Part shown: positions 36,351 to 44,827 of the stretch, in pieces
How positions within the stretch are numbered: the first letter of the stretch is position 1
Layout: the number at the start of each line of letters is the position of its first letter
Source of the DNA: Deinococcales bacterium
GTDB taxonomy: Bacteria > Deinococcota > Deinococci > Deinococcales > JAAFIG01
Length of the DNA stretch: 64,000 nt
NCBI GenBank assembly: GCA_025359505.1
Contig: JANYHH010000101.1
Coordinates: 62,001-126,000, forward strand
Direction of reading: 5' to 3'
The notes under the pieces: generated by a model
Databases searched by the model: none
What the model was told of the DNA's origin: nothing
What the model saw: only the letters and a program-made list of their open reading frames with translations
Position numbers and translations under genes: made by a program

Positions 36351-36686
36351 ATGAGCAACAGATCTAAAACTGGCAGCAACGCCAATCAACCGTACATGAC
36401 CCAAGCCGTGATCCCCGGTGGCGACAAAGCCGCCAACGACCAAGGCGCAATCGATAAAGGCATGTACGACGAGAACGGCGACCCGCTGTTCACCGACGAC
36501 GACAACCCCGCGCAGGAACACCGCGACCGTGAAGGCAAAGGCGAGGGCCGCACTCCGGACACCGACCTCGAGTACGCGCAGGGCGGCGATACCTCGGATG
36601 AGAACGGCGACCCGATAACGCCCAAAAAAAACGCCAGAGACCAGAGTAAACCGCTCGACGAGCGACTGAGCGGCAATCAGCGCTAA
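36351..36686 (+). CDS. Small acidic, probably disordered protein of the stress trio
   Basis: This 111-residue protein is very rich in Asp, Asn, Gly, Lys and Pro. YDENGDPLFTDDDNPAQEHR and a later DENGDPITPKKNARD repeat the ENGDP core. It has no cysteine, no membrane segment and few hydrophobic residues, so it is probably intrinsically disordered. An RBS AAGGAGC lies before ATG 36351, ten bases after the SRPBCC stop. The acidic repeats could bind cations or act in desiccation protection, but no family is recognised and this is speculation. Confidence 0.65.
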   Translation: MSNRSKTGSNANQPYMTQAVIPGGDKAANDQGAIDKGMYDENGDPLFTDDDNPAQEHRDREGKGEGRTPDTDLEYAQGGDTSDENGDPITPKKNARDQSKPLDERLSGNQR

Positions 36687-36726
36687 AAACTCGTCCTCGA
36701 GCCATTCAAACCAAAGGAGCATCAAT

Positions 36727-37221
36727 ATGGAACTGGCGACATTAAAAGACCTCTATATCGAGCAACTGCGCGACCTGTACTCGGCCGAGACTCAACTCTG
36801 CCAAGCTCTGCCGAAAATGGCGGCGGCCGCGACCAACCCAGAACTCAAGCGCAGTTTCGAGCAGCATTTGGAAGAAACCAAGCAGCAGCGCGAGGATGTT
36901 GCGAAGCTGATTCGTGCCGCTGGTGAGAACCCGGAAGGTCACGAGTGCAAAGCCATGAAAGGCTTGATTGCCGAAAGCAGCGAGCTGATGAAAGAGGACG
37001 CCGATCCAGACGTGATGGACGCTGGCTTGATCGCGGCTTCGCAGCGCATTGAGCATTACGAAATCGCGGGTTACGGCACGGTACGCACCTACGCCAAGCA
37101 ACTCGGCGATGCGAGCGCCGCCTTCGTGCTGGATCGCATCGCCAAGGAAGAGGGCGCGACCGATCACAAACTGACCGCGCTGGCCGAGCGCGTCATCAAC
37201 CCGGCCGCGATGCAGCAGTAA
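36727..37221 (+). CDS. YciE/DUF892 ferritin-like protein
   Basis: This 164-residue all-helical protein is of the DUF892 (YciE-like) ferritin-superfamily. It opens ELATLKDLYIEQLRDLYSAETQL, a family signature with the first Glu ligands, and continues with helices ending KRSFEQHLEETKQQ, AGLIAASQRIEHYEIAGYG and AKEEGATDHKLTALAE, which supply Glu, His and Asp residues for a di-iron-like site. YciE proteins are induced by osmotic and general stress in several bacteria. The RBS AAAGGAG lies before the ATG. It is the last gene of the stress trio. Confidence 0.92.
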   Translation: MELATLKDLYIEQLRDLYSAETQLCQALPKMAAAATNPELKRSFEQHLEETKQQREDVAKLIRAAGENPEGHECKAMKGLIAESSELMKEDADPDVMDAGLIAASQRIEHYEIAGYGTVRTYAKQLGDASAAFVLDRIAKEEGATDHKLTALAERVINPAAMQQ

Positions 37222-37369
37222 AGCAGATCACCTCGAGCCAGTGCTTGAGAAGAGCAGGCTCGAGGGGGGCAGGGGTGCAAATTGCCTCTGCCCTTCGTCG
37301 TGAGCCGCAAAAAGCTAGACTGTTTCCACGCCCTCGAGCGTGAACGTGATGCGAATTCTGGGAGTACAC

Positions 37370-38494
37370 ATGGCATTTGATTACCTGATCGTCGGCGCTG
37401 GATTCGCGGGCGCGGTGCTGGCCGAACGCCTCGCCACGCAGCTTGGCAAGCGCGTGCTGATCGTCGATAAACGCACTCACATCGGCGGGAACGCCTTTGA
37501 CACCTACGATGAAAGCGGGATTTTGATTCACCCGTATGGGCCGCACATTTTCCATACCAACTCGCTCGAGGTCATCGATTATTTATCCCAATTCACGCAG
37601 TGGCGGCCGTACCAGCACCGCGTGCTCGGCAGCGTCGAGGGGCAGCTCGTGCCGATTCCGTTCAACATGGACAGTTTGAAAACCCTCTTCCCGAGCGAGT
37701 ACGCCGCACGCTTGGAGCGCAAACTCGTCGAGCGTTACGGCTACGGCGTCAAGCAACCGATTCTGGAAATGATGAACGAATCCGACGCCGACCTGAAATA
37801 CTTGGCAGAGTACATCTACAAAAACGTTTTTCTGGGTTACACCCTGAAGCAGTGGGAGCGCAAACCCGATGAGCTGGACGCTAGCGTCACCTCAAGAGTT
37901 CCCGTAAATATTTCCAAAGACGACCGTTACTTCGGCGACAAATACCAAATGATGCCGCTGCACGGCTACACCAAAATGTTCGAGCGGATGCTCTTTCACC
38001 CCAACATCAAGGTCATGCTGAACACCGATTACCGCGAGATCGCTGAAATTGTGCCGTTTGATAAAATGATTTACAGCGGGCCCGTCGATGCGTTTTTCGA
38101 TTACCGCTACGGCAAGCTGCCGTACCGCAGCCTGCACTTTGAACACCGCACCTTAGACACGGCGCAGTACCAGCCGACGGGCACGGTCAATTACCCGAAC
38201 GAGTACGCCTACACCCGCATCAGCGAGTTCAAATACATCACCGGGCAAACGCATGATAAAACCAGTATCGTCACCGAGTACCCCCGCAGCGATGGCGACC
38301 CGTACTACCCGATTCCCATGCCAGAATTCAACGCGCTCTACAAGCGCTACGAGGCCGACGCATTGCTCGAGGATAAAGTCCTGTTCGTCGGGCGCTTGGC
38401 GACGTACAAGTATTACAACATGGATCAGATCGTCGCGCAGGCGCTGAGCGTGTTCAACAAGCAGATATTGCCGAACGAGCCTCGAGCGGACTGA
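37370..38494 (+). CDS. glf: UDP-galactopyranose mutase
   Basis: This 374-residue flavoenzyme interconverts UDP-galactopyranose and UDP-galactofuranose. An N-terminal FAD motif YLIVGAGFAGAVLAERLA is followed by the GLF-specific signature HIGGNAFDTYDESGILIHPYG, read in two parts, and GPHIFHTN. Catalytic Arg residues lie in VLGSVEGQLVPIPFN-proximal and RSLHFEHRTLD regions. The ATG at 37370 is chosen because the FAD strand starts three residues later. It implies galactofuranose in surface glycans. A glycosyltransferase and two glycosidases follow about 1.5 to 5 kb away on the other strand, separated by the MarR pair. Confidence 0.95.
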   Translation: MAFDYLIVGAGFAGAVLAERLATQLGKRVLIVDKRTHIGGNAFDTYDESGILIHPYGPHIFHTNSLEVIDYLSQFTQWRPYQHRVLGSVEGQLVPIPFNMDSLKTLFPSEYAARLERKLVERYGYGVKQPILEMMNESDADLKYLAEYIYKNVFLGYTLKQWERKPDELDASVTSRVPVNISKDDRYFGDKYQMMPLHGYTKMFERMLFHPNIKVMLNTDYREIAEIVPFDKMIYSGPVDAFFDYRYGKLPYRSLHFEHRTLDTAQYQPTGTVNYPNEYAYTRISEFKYITGQTHDKTSIVTEYPRSDGDPYYPIPMPEFNALYKRYEADALLEDKVLFVGRLATYKYYNMDQIVAQALSVFNKQILPNEPRAD

Positions 38495-38513
38495 AGCTAA
38501 GGGGTTGGGGCGT

Positions 38514-39065
38514 TCAATGCTTGGCCGTCAGCGCCTCCTCGAGCGTCGCTGGGTCGAGGGTGTCGTAGATGTAGTTGGCGTAATGGGCGATGCGGACTAC
38601 GCCATCTGGCCCGATCAGGAACTCGGCTGGCATGCGGTAAAAATTGCTGCCCTCTTCTGGAGTGAGCTGAAAACCGTGTTCAGCCGCCGCCCGAATCACT
38701 GCTGGCGTCTCCAGCCGCGCCACCGTTGCATTGACTTTTTCCTCAGAGATTTCAACTCCATACATCGCGTATAACTTCGCCTCCGGGTCGGCAATGATCG
38801 CAAACGGGGCATCTTGCTTGCCGACGTTTTGCTCAACGCTCGAAGCGGGTGACTCGAAAACCGTGACAATCTCGAGACCTTGCGCGTGCAGCTTGGGGAA
38901 GGCTTCGATCAAATGATGAACGTGTAGGTTACACAGGGCGCACGCGCCGTTGCGAAGGAACGACAGCAACAACCATTTGCCTCGGTAGTCCTCGAGCGTG
39001 ATGGCTGCGCCGAAAGTGTCGCGGGTGCTGAATGCGGGGGCGGATGTACCGACTTGAATGCTCAT
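38514..39065 (-). CDS. Peroxiredoxin-like thioredoxin-fold protein
   Basis: This 183-residue protein of the AhpC/TSA group opens VGTSAPAFSTRDTFGAAITLEDYRG, read in two parts, followed by WLLLSFLRNGACALCNLHVH with a CxxC pair at 42 and 45 where the peroxidatic Cys region lies. The C-terminal half has EFLIGPDGVVR, typical of thioredoxin-fold enzymes. It should be a cytosolic thiol peroxidase or oxidoreductase. It is divergent from a MarR gene with a palindromic operator between them, so probably MarR-controlled. It converges on glf, with 19 bases between their stops. Confidence 0.88.
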   Translation of the reverse strand: MSIQVGTSAPAFSTRDTFGAAITLEDYRGKWLLLSFLRNGACALCNLHVHHLIEAFPKLHAQGLEIVTVFESPASSVEQNVGKQDAPFAIIADPEAKLYAMYGVEISEEKVNATVARLETPAVIRAAAEHGFQLTPEEGSNFYRMPAEFLIGPDGVVRIAHYANYIYDTLDPATLEEALTAKH

Positions 39066-39218
39066 CTGGACTCCTCGAAAGTCTGGCGGAGCGGCGTCTT
39101 TGTTTCCATAGACGCAGCGAGTGGTGCGAAACGCGGGTAAATCGGGTTCTGGTTGAGATAGTCAATGATTGGTCTCCAAAACTGCTGTTTGAGCCGCTTC
39201 AAAAATAATAAGCTCACC

Positions 39219-39233
39219 TGACTAAATTAGTCA
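39219..39233. promoter_or_regulatory. Probable MarR operator
   Basis: TGACTAAATTAGTCA is a perfect 15-base palindrome (A at the centre) between the divergent peroxiredoxin-like gene and the MarR gene, 31 bases before the MarR start. Flanking CACCT and AGGTG add a partly offset outer inverted repeat. MarR dimers bind such sites; the assignment is by position and symmetry. Confidence 0.7.
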
Positions 39234-39263
39234 AGTAGGTGAACCATTTGTTAAGATTGTCTC

Positions 39264-39743
39264 GTGACTAGACTGAAACGCAACATATCCATTGAAAAAC
39301 TCGAGCAACTGCGCGACCAGCAACCCTTTGTGCGCCTGCTGATTCGCGCCCATCGCGCCCTTAGCGCGGGCACGGCCGCGAAACTCGAGGCGCTGGGCTA
39401 CGAGAATTTCGGTGGCGCACAAGGCACGCTGCTGTCGCAGCTCGATCCAAACGGTACGCGCCTGACCACACTGGCTGAACGCCTCGGCGTCACCAAGCAG
39501 TCGGTCAGTCAACTCATCAGTGACCTCGAGTCCAGCGCTTACGTGCAGCGCGTCCCAGACCCGACCGACCGCCGCGCCAGCTTGGTTCGCTTCACCGAGC
39601 GCGGCTGGCGCTTTTGTCAAGATGTCAACCGCGTGCGGCTGGAACTCGAGGCCGATTACGAGTCCGCACTCGGCGCAGACACCATGAAGACCCTACGCGA
39701 CCTGCTCGAGCAGTTGGTTGAACACACAGGGAGACTCAGCTAA
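39264..39743 (+). CDS. MarR family transcriptional regulator
   Basis: This 159-residue winged-helix regulator starts at GTG 39264. The DNA-binding part reads LTTLAERLGVTKQSVSQLISDLE, read in two parts, with the wing motif DPTDRRASLVRFTERG. Helices at both ends form the dimer. It has one Cys (118, in RFCQD), which leaves a thiol-sensing mode possible but unproven. It probably represses itself and the divergent peroxiredoxin-like gene through the operator at 39219-39233. The ligand is unknown. Confidence 0.93.
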   Translation: MTRLKRNISIEKLEQLRDQQPFVRLLIRAHRALSAGTAAKLEALGYENFGGAQGTLLSQLDPNGTRLTTLAERLGVTKQSVSQLISDLESSAYVQRVPDPTDRRASLVRFTERGWRFCQDVNRVRLELEADYESALGADTMKTLRDLLEQLVEHTGRLS

Positions 39744-39796
39744 AAACGTCATGAAGCCGAGTTTTTTTCGGCCTCGCTCGAACGCCCTAAACAACT

Positions 39797-40915
39797 TTAG
39801 CCCTCGAGCCGCAACCGCCAACGCTCGAGTTCGTCCGCCAAGTCCAGCTCCAAACGCCGCTCGCCGCGCCGCCGAAAGCCGTACAGTCCGCAGCGCACGT
39901 GGCGGTCGTCGTCCCAGCCGGGGTGATCGAGGATCGGATACCAGCAGATGCCTTGAACGTTCGCGCCGCGATTGACGGCGCGTTCGACTTGAGCACCGAT
40001 GTACGCCAGCCACGGTTGGCGCAACGCCAGTTCTGCGCCGGTCTCGGAGACGATCAGCGCTCTGGGCGCGTACCGCGCCGCAATCTCCTCGAGCGAGATC
40101 GACAACGCCCGCCAGCGCGTGTCGTCCATTTTCATCGGTGGCCCGCCATGCTCCCACTGGTTGTCCGGGTAGTAATTGACACCGATCACGTCCAGCAGAT
40201 GCTCCTCGCCGCCGAGTTCTGGTTCAAAACGACCCGCGATCATGTCCCACGTTTGAAATTGCGCCTCGCGGTGATCGGCGGCTGCACCCACTTCCCACGG
40301 CCGATCCCGTGCGGTGACAATGTGAATGTGCGGTTCGGGTTGCATCAATCGGGCGTGCGGCGCAAGCTCCAGAATAGCTCGGGTGGCCGCAATCGTCCCT
40401 CGCACCAGTTGGCGTTTCAGTTCGTGTCCGCGCCCGCGCTGGAACGGCGCGAAAAAACCCGCGTCGCCAGCGGCAAACGCGGTGAACGAAATCTCGTTGA
40501 CGGGCGTCAGCCACGGTACATCCGTGAAATCGCACAGCACTTTCGTGAACGCACGAGCCAGCCCCTCGAGCCGATCCACGAAGGCGCTCGAGTAGACATC
40601 CAGCCCGTCGGGAATCCCGAAGTGCATCAAGTCCCAAATGACTTGCGTGTCGGTTTCCCTTGCGGCGTGCAGCATCGGCAGCACGCTGCTGAAATCGTAC
40701 TGCCCGGCTCGAGGTTCTATCGTGTTCCAGCGCAGCCCCTCGCGCACCGTGCGAATACCGATCTCTTGGAGTAACTTGTAATCTTTTGCACTGCTCAGAT
40801 CGTGACGCGTGGCGTGCAGCACGTCGTGGCGATAGCCGCGCACACCAACGTGGGTCGTGCATTCAAACCCGCCCATGAAAAACGATTTGAAGAGTTTCGG
40901 ATGGGTCATGACCAT
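39797..40915 (-). CDS. Glycoside hydrolase, family 1-like (clan GH-A)
   Basis: This 372-residue TIM-barrel glycosidase has an acid/base Glu in WLTPVNEISF and a nucleophile Glu in LIVSETGAEL, as in GH1 and related GH-A enzymes. FFMGGFECTTH at the start is a signature of this short GH1-like group. The ATG at 40915 overlaps the TGA of the upstream GH2 gene by one base (TGATG), so the two are coupled; another ATG is two codons later. There is no signal peptide, so it is probably cytosolic. It likely trims or remodels a glycan made with the neighbouring glycosyltransferase; the linkage is unknown. Confidence 0.85.
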   Translation of the reverse strand: MVMTHPKLFKSFFMGGFECTTHVGVRGYRHDVLHATRHDLSSAKDYKLLQEIGIRTVREGLRWNTIEPRAGQYDFSSVLPMLHAARETDTQVIWDLMHFGIPDGLDVYSSAFVDRLEGLARAFTKVLCDFTDVPWLTPVNEISFTAFAAGDAGFFAPFQRGRGHELKRQLVRGTIAATRAILELAPHARLMQPEPHIHIVTARDRPWEVGAAADHREAQFQTWDMIAGRFEPELGGEEHLLDVIGVNYYPDNQWEHGGPPMKMDDTRWRALSISLEEIAARYAPRALIVSETGAELALRQPWLAYIGAQVERAVNRGANVQGICWYPILDHPGWDDDRHVRCGLYGFRRRGERRLELDLADELERWRLRLEG

Positions 40916-42738
40916 CAGCCCGCTCGAGTCCGTCCGGTCACGGCTGCCGACAGCAACTCGAGATCGGCTTTCGGGCTGCGATCCTCGCGCAGTAAACCGT
41001 TTTTCTCTTGGAAGGTGTCGCACAGTTGCGTGTAACAAAAACCGGCTAGTCCGCTGCTTCGGTGAATCGCACCCATCAGCGCCTCGAAGCGCACGACCAA
41101 TGCCGCCTCGTCGCTGGCGCTCGAGTATCCCCAACCGCCCTGACCCGCAATGCTGATGCCGCCGAACTCGGAAAGCACGACGGGATGGTCTTTCAAGGCA
41201 AAACCCTCCAAGCGCAGCGGTCGCCCGCCGGGGCGCTGGTGCTCGACCGTGCGACGCACCGCCCCGAGGTCGCTGTAGCGCCGCTCCAACATCACAAGGT
41301 CATCGCTGTAATCGTGAATGCCAACGATGTCGGTCTGCGAGACTTCCCAGCCGTCGTTGCCGATCACCGGGCGCGTCGGATCGATGGCTTTGGTCAGGTG
41401 ATACAGTGCACTGACGTAATCGCGGTGCGCGGCGTTCGTCGGCAGGTCTGGCACGCCCCACGATTCATTCAACGGAACCCACGCGACGATGCACGGGTGC
41501 GAGACATCGCGTCGCAATACCTCGAGCCATTCGCTGGTCAAGCGCTCCACGGCATCTGGCGTGAAGCGGTACGGGCTGGGCATCTCCTCCCAGACCAGCA
41601 CGCCCAGCACATCGCACCAGTACAACCAGCGCGGATGCTCTATTTTTTGGTGCTTACGCACGCCGTTGAAGCCCAGACGCTTGACCAATTCCACGTCGCG
41701 GCGCAGGGCGTCGTCGCTCGGCGCGGCCAGCAGCGACTGGGGCCAGTAGCCTTGATCCAAAACGAGGCGCAGCGTCAGCGGGCGTTTGTTGAGTAAAAAC
41801 AGATTCTCCGTGACCGCCACGCTCCGCATCGCCGTGTACGACAGCACGCGGTCGATCAGCGCCTCGCCATCCAGCAACTCCACGATCACGCGAATCAGAT
41901 GCGGGTGGCTCGGACTCCACAGCAGGTAATCCCTGAAATCGTCGACGCCGGGATCCTGCAAACCGATCCGCCGCGAGACCTCACTGCGTGTCAGCGCGTA
42001 GCGATCATCAGCCAACGCGTCCTCGTCCTCTAAAAGCCGAACGCGCAATTGCAGTCCGTCGCGCAACTGACCCGTCACGCGCACGTCCACGCCGAACTCC
42101 CAGCGCTCCAGATACGGCGTGCAGTGCAACTCATCGATTCGCACGGCCGCAACCGGCTCGAGCCAGACGTCTTGCCAGATGCCGGTCGTGCGCGGATACC
42201 AGATCGCGTGCGGTTCGGGCAGCCAGTCCTGCTTGCCACGCGGCTTGGCGAGATCATTCGGGTCGTCCTCGGCCCGCACGACGATCTCCAAGATTCGCAA
42301 ACCGGACTCGAGGGTCTGAATCGCGTCCGTGACATCGAACGCGAACGGTGTGTGACCGCCGCGATGCTCGCCGATGTGCTGCCCGCCCGCCCAGACGGTG
42401 GCTTGGTAATCGACCGCACCGAAATGCAGCATCAGCCGCCCGCCGGGTGGTGGTAGATCCCCGTCACTCAACTCCACGCGCAGCGCGTACCAGACGGCAA
42501 TGTGCAGCCCCTGATCGCCGATACCGGACAGTGCGCTTTCTGGCGGAAACGGCACGGTGATCTCGAGGTTGAACTCGACTTCGCTCGGGTGACGGTACTG
42601 GCCAGTGGCATCAAATGCGAAGCGCCAATGTCCATTCAAGGAACGCCAGCGCTCGCGCTCGAGCAGCGGGTTGGGGTGCGAACTGTTGGGAATCATCACG
42701 GCAATTTTGCGCGGCTGCGATGAGCGAACGGGCTTCAA
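40915..42738 (-). CDS. Glycoside hydrolase family 2 (beta-galactosidase/mannosidase type)
   Basis: This protein of up to 607 residues has the GH2 sugar-binding jelly-roll at the N-terminus ([20 protein letters not shown]), an immunoglobulin-like middle and a C-terminal TIM barrel. The acid/base Glu is in WVPLNESWG and the nucleophile Glu is in VVLSEFGG. No signal peptide is present. The start is at 42738 or the ATG at 42696 ([10 protein letters not shown]). The gene lies between the glycosyltransferase and GH1-like genes on one strand and is translationally coupled to the latter. Substrate specificity among galactose, glucuronate and mannose cannot be fixed from sequence alone. Confidence 0.9.
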   Translation of the reverse strand: MKPVRSSQPRKIAVMIPNSSHPNPLLERERWRSLNGHWRFAFDATGQYRHPSEVEFNLEITVPFPPESALSGIGDQGLHIAVWYALRVELSDGDLPPPGGRLMLHFGAVDYQATVWAGGQHIGEHRGGHTPFAFDVTDAIQTLESGLRILEIVVRAEDDPNDLAKPRGKQDWLPEPHAIWYPRTTGIWQDVWLEPVAAVRIDELHCTPYLERWEFGVDVRVTGQLRDGLQLRVRLLEDEDALADDRYALTRSEVSRRIGLQDPGVDDFRDYLLWSPSHPHLIRVIVELLDGEALIDRVLSYTAMRSVAVTENLFLLNKRPLTLRLVLDQGYWPQSLLAAPSDDALRRDVELVKRLGFNGVRKHQKIEHPRWLYWCDVLGVLVWEEMPSPYRFTPDAVERLTSEWLEVLRRDVSHPCIVAWVPLNESWGVPDLPTNAAHRDYVSALYHLTKAIDPTRPVIGNDGWEVSQTDIVGIHDYSDDLVMLERRYSDLGAVRRTVEHQRPGGRPLRLEGFALKDHPVVLSEFGGISIAGQGGWGYSSASDEAALVVRFEALMGAIHRSSGLAGFCYTQLCDTFQEKNGLLREDRSPKADLELLSAAVTGRTRAG

Positions 42739-42798
42739 AGCCGTCGCTCATCGCGCATCAATCCTTTATGAATGGCTCAGCTTGACGCTGCCCATCAC

Positions 42799-44040
42799 TC
42801 AATCGCTGCCGCCGCTGCCTGAAAGCGTGGCAGCAATCGCGGTCGCGCTCGAGGTCGGCGTCGGACGCTGCGCTGCGGCAGCATTGGGGGACAGCGGCTC
42901 GAGGCGAGCTGCGTTGAAAGCCGGGCGCTGCGTCGCAATTCGGGCGCGTTTGAAAATCGCTTTGGAAATCTCGGCTTCCATGTTGCGCCATGTCAGATCC
43001 CAAGACATCCCGGCGATGAACAGATCAGCCCGCGCATTGCACTCGCTTTGATCCTCACTGAGCGCTCGCTGCAAGCACGCGGCGAAGCTGGTGGCGTCGC
43101 TGGCGATCTGCACCAGACCGCGCTCACCGTAAGGGCGCACGACATCGCGGATCGGTGTGGAGACCACGGGTTTACCGGCCGCCAGATACTCCGGGGTCTT
43201 GGTCGGCGAGATAAAGCGCGTCGATTCGTTCATCGCAAACGGCAGCATCGCCACGTCCCAATGCGCGAGGTACGCGGGAAGCTGCGCGTAGGTGCGCCCA
43301 CCGAGGTAATGCAGGTTCTGACGCTGCGGCAGCGTCGCCGGGTCAATCTTCACCACGGGCCCGACCATCACGAATTGCACCTCGGGCAGCAGCTCAGCGA
43401 CATCACCGAGCAACTCGAGGTTCATGCGCTCGTCGATCACGCCGATGTAACCGACTCTGGGGTGCGCCATGCCGATCAGCTCAGTTGGTTCTGGCTGGGC
43501 GTTGCGGGCCTGCCCGAAATGCAGGCAATCGACGCTCGAGGGCATGGAATGGACGTTGCCGTGAGCGCCGCGTTTGGCTTCAAACAGGCTGTGGCCGCCA
43601 GTAAAGACGACATCGGCTTTTCGCAGCAACTCGCTCTCCAACTGCACCAGTTCTGGCGGCGCGAACTTGAAGGCGCTCAGTTCGTCCATGCAGTCGTAAA
43701 TCACCGCTTTGGGCTTCAAGTGCTGTGCCAGCGGCCACATCATCGGGGTGTAAAACCAGATCGCGTAATTCTCTAAACGCTGCGAGGTGACGAGCGTCTC
43801 GAGCCACTGCTGGATCAGTTGCTGAACCCGCTCCGGGGACAAACCAACTGGGAAATGCGGCACGCAGACCGTCACGCCGCTCGGGTCGCGACGCAGTTTG
43901 AAGTGAATTTCCTCGGCTGGCAGCGGTTCCTCGATGAAGAACACGCGGCGCTCTTTGGCGGCGCGGGTCAGTAAATGCTGCGGGCGCTGATACACAAAAT
44001 CCCAACGCAAGTGCGAAAAAACGATCAGATCAAAGTTCAT
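42799..44040 (-). CDS. Glycosyltransferase family 1/4 (GT-B fold)
   Basis: This 413-residue protein starts MNFDLIVFSHLRWDFVYQRP, a pattern of a GT family that often sits beside glf. The GT-B C-terminal donor site reads STRFISPTKTPEYLAAGKPV with the Glu of the EX7E-like motif, then STPIRDVVRPYGERG. The last 50 residues are low complexity and Ala/Pro-rich. It would transfer an activated sugar at the inner face of the membrane; no membrane helix is present. It is the first gene of an operon with the two glycosidases, with about 60 bases between it and the GH2 gene. Confidence 0.85.
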   Translation of the reverse strand: MNFDLIVFSHLRWDFVYQRPQHLLTRAAKERRVFFIEEPLPAEEIHFKLRRDPSGVTVCVPHFPVGLSPERVQQLIQQWLETLVTSQRLENYAIWFYTPMMWPLAQHLKPKAVIYDCMDELSAFKFAPPELVQLESELLRKADVVFTGGHSLFEAKRGAHGNVHSMPSSVDCLHFGQARNAQPEPTELIGMAHPRVGYIGVIDERMNLELLGDVAELLPEVQFVMVGPVVKIDPATLPQRQNLHYLGGRTYAQLPAYLAHWDVAMLPFAMNESTRFISPTKTPEYLAAGKPVVSTPIRDVVRPYGERGLVQIASDATSFAACLQRALSEDQSECNARADLFIAGMSWDLTWRNMEAEISKAIFKRARIATQRPAFNAARLEPLSPNAAAAQRPTPTSSATAIAATLSGSGGSD

Positions 44041-44317
44041 GGTGTTTCCTTTCTCAACCTCGAGCTAACCCGTTGCCTATTTCGTGGCCTTCAGAATCAA
44101 GTCGCTGCGAAGATCGAACGCTTCGTGAAGATAAAGGCTGCACTTGAACCAACCCAGACTCGCAACTGAGTCCAAACTGAATGGACGACCCGCGTAAAAA
44201 ACTGGTGAACAAGCGCCGTGAAAACGAGTGTTCGGGCCACGCACGCCCACTGCCAGCACGGAACCTCGAGCAGCGCAAAGACTCGAGGATTGACACGCGA
44301 GTCGTAAAATCAGTGCC

Positions 44318-44728
44318 GTGACCGACCTGCGCCCCGCCACGACCGCCGACACCGCGATTCTCGCGTTGCACCACTACCGCGCCCTGCTCAGCAGCGGCCT
44401 GAGCGAGACGAACGCGACGCGGGCAATGACCACGTTTTTGCCGTGGGCCCGAACGGAGCTTGAGGCTGGGCGCTTGATCGCCGTGATCGCTGGCGAACTG
44501 CTCGAGGCGGCCGGCAGCGCGGTGCTGCACTGCACCGACCGCCCTGCAATGCTCGAGCGAGCTGAACTGCTTTTCATTTACAGCACCGACCCAAGCCTCG
44601 AGCCAGCATTGATCTCCGCCCTGATCGCCGAGGCGCGACTGCGCGGCATGACCAGCCTGCTCGCCAAGCCAGCGCAACTCGCGGCACTGGGATTCAAGGG
44701 GACGGCGCTGCTCGAGTACAAGCTGTAG
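44318..44728 (+). CDS. GNAT-like acetyltransferase
   Basis: This 136-residue protein opens MTDLRPATTADTAILALHH, the usual first strand and helix of GNAT N-acetyltransferases. The middle has IAGELLEAAGSAVLHC and LLFIYSTDPSLEPALISALI, which fit the strand preceding the acetyl-CoA loop, but the canonical Q/RxxGxG/A loop is not clear. The enzyme may therefore be divergent or inactive. The start is GTG at 44318 and no operon partner is evident. Confidence 0.55.
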   Translation: MTDLRPATTADTAILALHHYRALLSSGLSETNATRAMTTFLPWARTELEAGRLIAVIAGELLEAAGSAVLHCTDRPAMLERAELLFIYSTDPSLEPALISALIAEARLRGMTSLLAKPAQLAALGFKGTALLEYKL

Positions 44729-44827
44729 AACTGACTCGAGGGCAGGCTCGAGGAATCGGCGGGAACTTCGCTGGCTTAAGCGGCATCTCAAGGGAACAGT
44801 CGCTCAAGAAAGCGGAGGAAACCCTGT

